DNA of 12,195 bases from an uncultured Eggerthellaceae bacterium (GTDB lineage Bacteria > Actinomycetota > Coriobacteriia > Coriobacteriales > Eggerthellaceae): contig CAMOUE010000050.1 of NCBI GenBank assembly GCA_946626265.1, forward strand, positions 1 through 12,195. Direction: 5' to 3'. Under the pieces are notes generated by a model. It saw only the letters and a list, made by a program, of their open reading frames with translations. It was not told the origin of the DNA and did no database searches. The translations under genes were made by a program, and so were the position numbers. Position 1 is the stretch's first letter; every line of letters starts with the position of its first letter. Shown here in pieces: positions 12,184 to 12,195 of the stretch.

Positions 12184-12195
12184 AACCGGCGTCCC

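Noticed and set aside
12050..12195. CRISPR array
   Set aside because: The repeats alternate in orientation and spacing is irregular (16 and 37 bp between copies); there are no uniform spacers and no cas genes.

Overview
This window looks like ordinary chromosome from a high-GC actinobacterium. The closest fit by overall feel is Coriobacteriia/Eggerthellaceae (human-gut type), based on GC-rich codon use, an actinobacterial-looking MurJ, a lysine-rich N-terminal extension on SecE and TAnnnT-type promoters. That placement is my inference and was not checked against any database.

Layout. Positions 1-2771 hold the canonical translation/secretion cluster on the + strand: the 3' end of rpmG (L33), tRNA-Trp(CCA), secE, nusG, rplK (L11) and rplA (L1), closed by a strong intrinsic terminator. 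The usual rplJ-rplL-rpoBC continuation is absent. Instead a ~100-bp imperfect palindrome (2775-2876) precedes map (methionine aminopeptidase). Convergent to map on the - strand is murJ (lipid II flippase). It is divergent from nadK (NAD kinase, +), which is followed by a secreted NlpC/P60 peptidoglycan hydrolase with coiled coils and a twin-arginine-like signal (+) and a strong terminator (7846-7884). Two - strand genes follow: an ATP-grasp ligase of unknown substrate (7926-9191) and a DUF1846/UPF0371 protein (9316-10803). A second copy of the ~100-bp palindrome lies between them. A divergent, G-rich intergenic region then leads to a XerD-type tyrosine recombinase (+), which appears to be leaderless. 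The last ~270 bp carry no gene, only hairpins and a cluster of three 25-bp repeats in alternating orientation.

How the genes relate. The left third supplies ribosome components, the Sec translocon subunit SecE, the elongation factor NusG and N-terminal Met removal. The middle mixes envelope functions (MurJ flips the peptidoglycan precursor, the NlpC/P60 protein cuts peptidoglycan) with NADP synthesis. XerD resolves chromosome dimers. The ATP-grasp protein may also be a cell-wall or small-molecule amide ligase, but its substrate cannot be read from sequence.

The most noteworthy things are not genes. They are two related ~100-bp palindromes, each placed just upstream of a gene's ribosome binding site, and the unrelated 25-bp repeat cluster at the right edge. 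I found no CRISPR array, defence island, prophage or clearly novel gene system.
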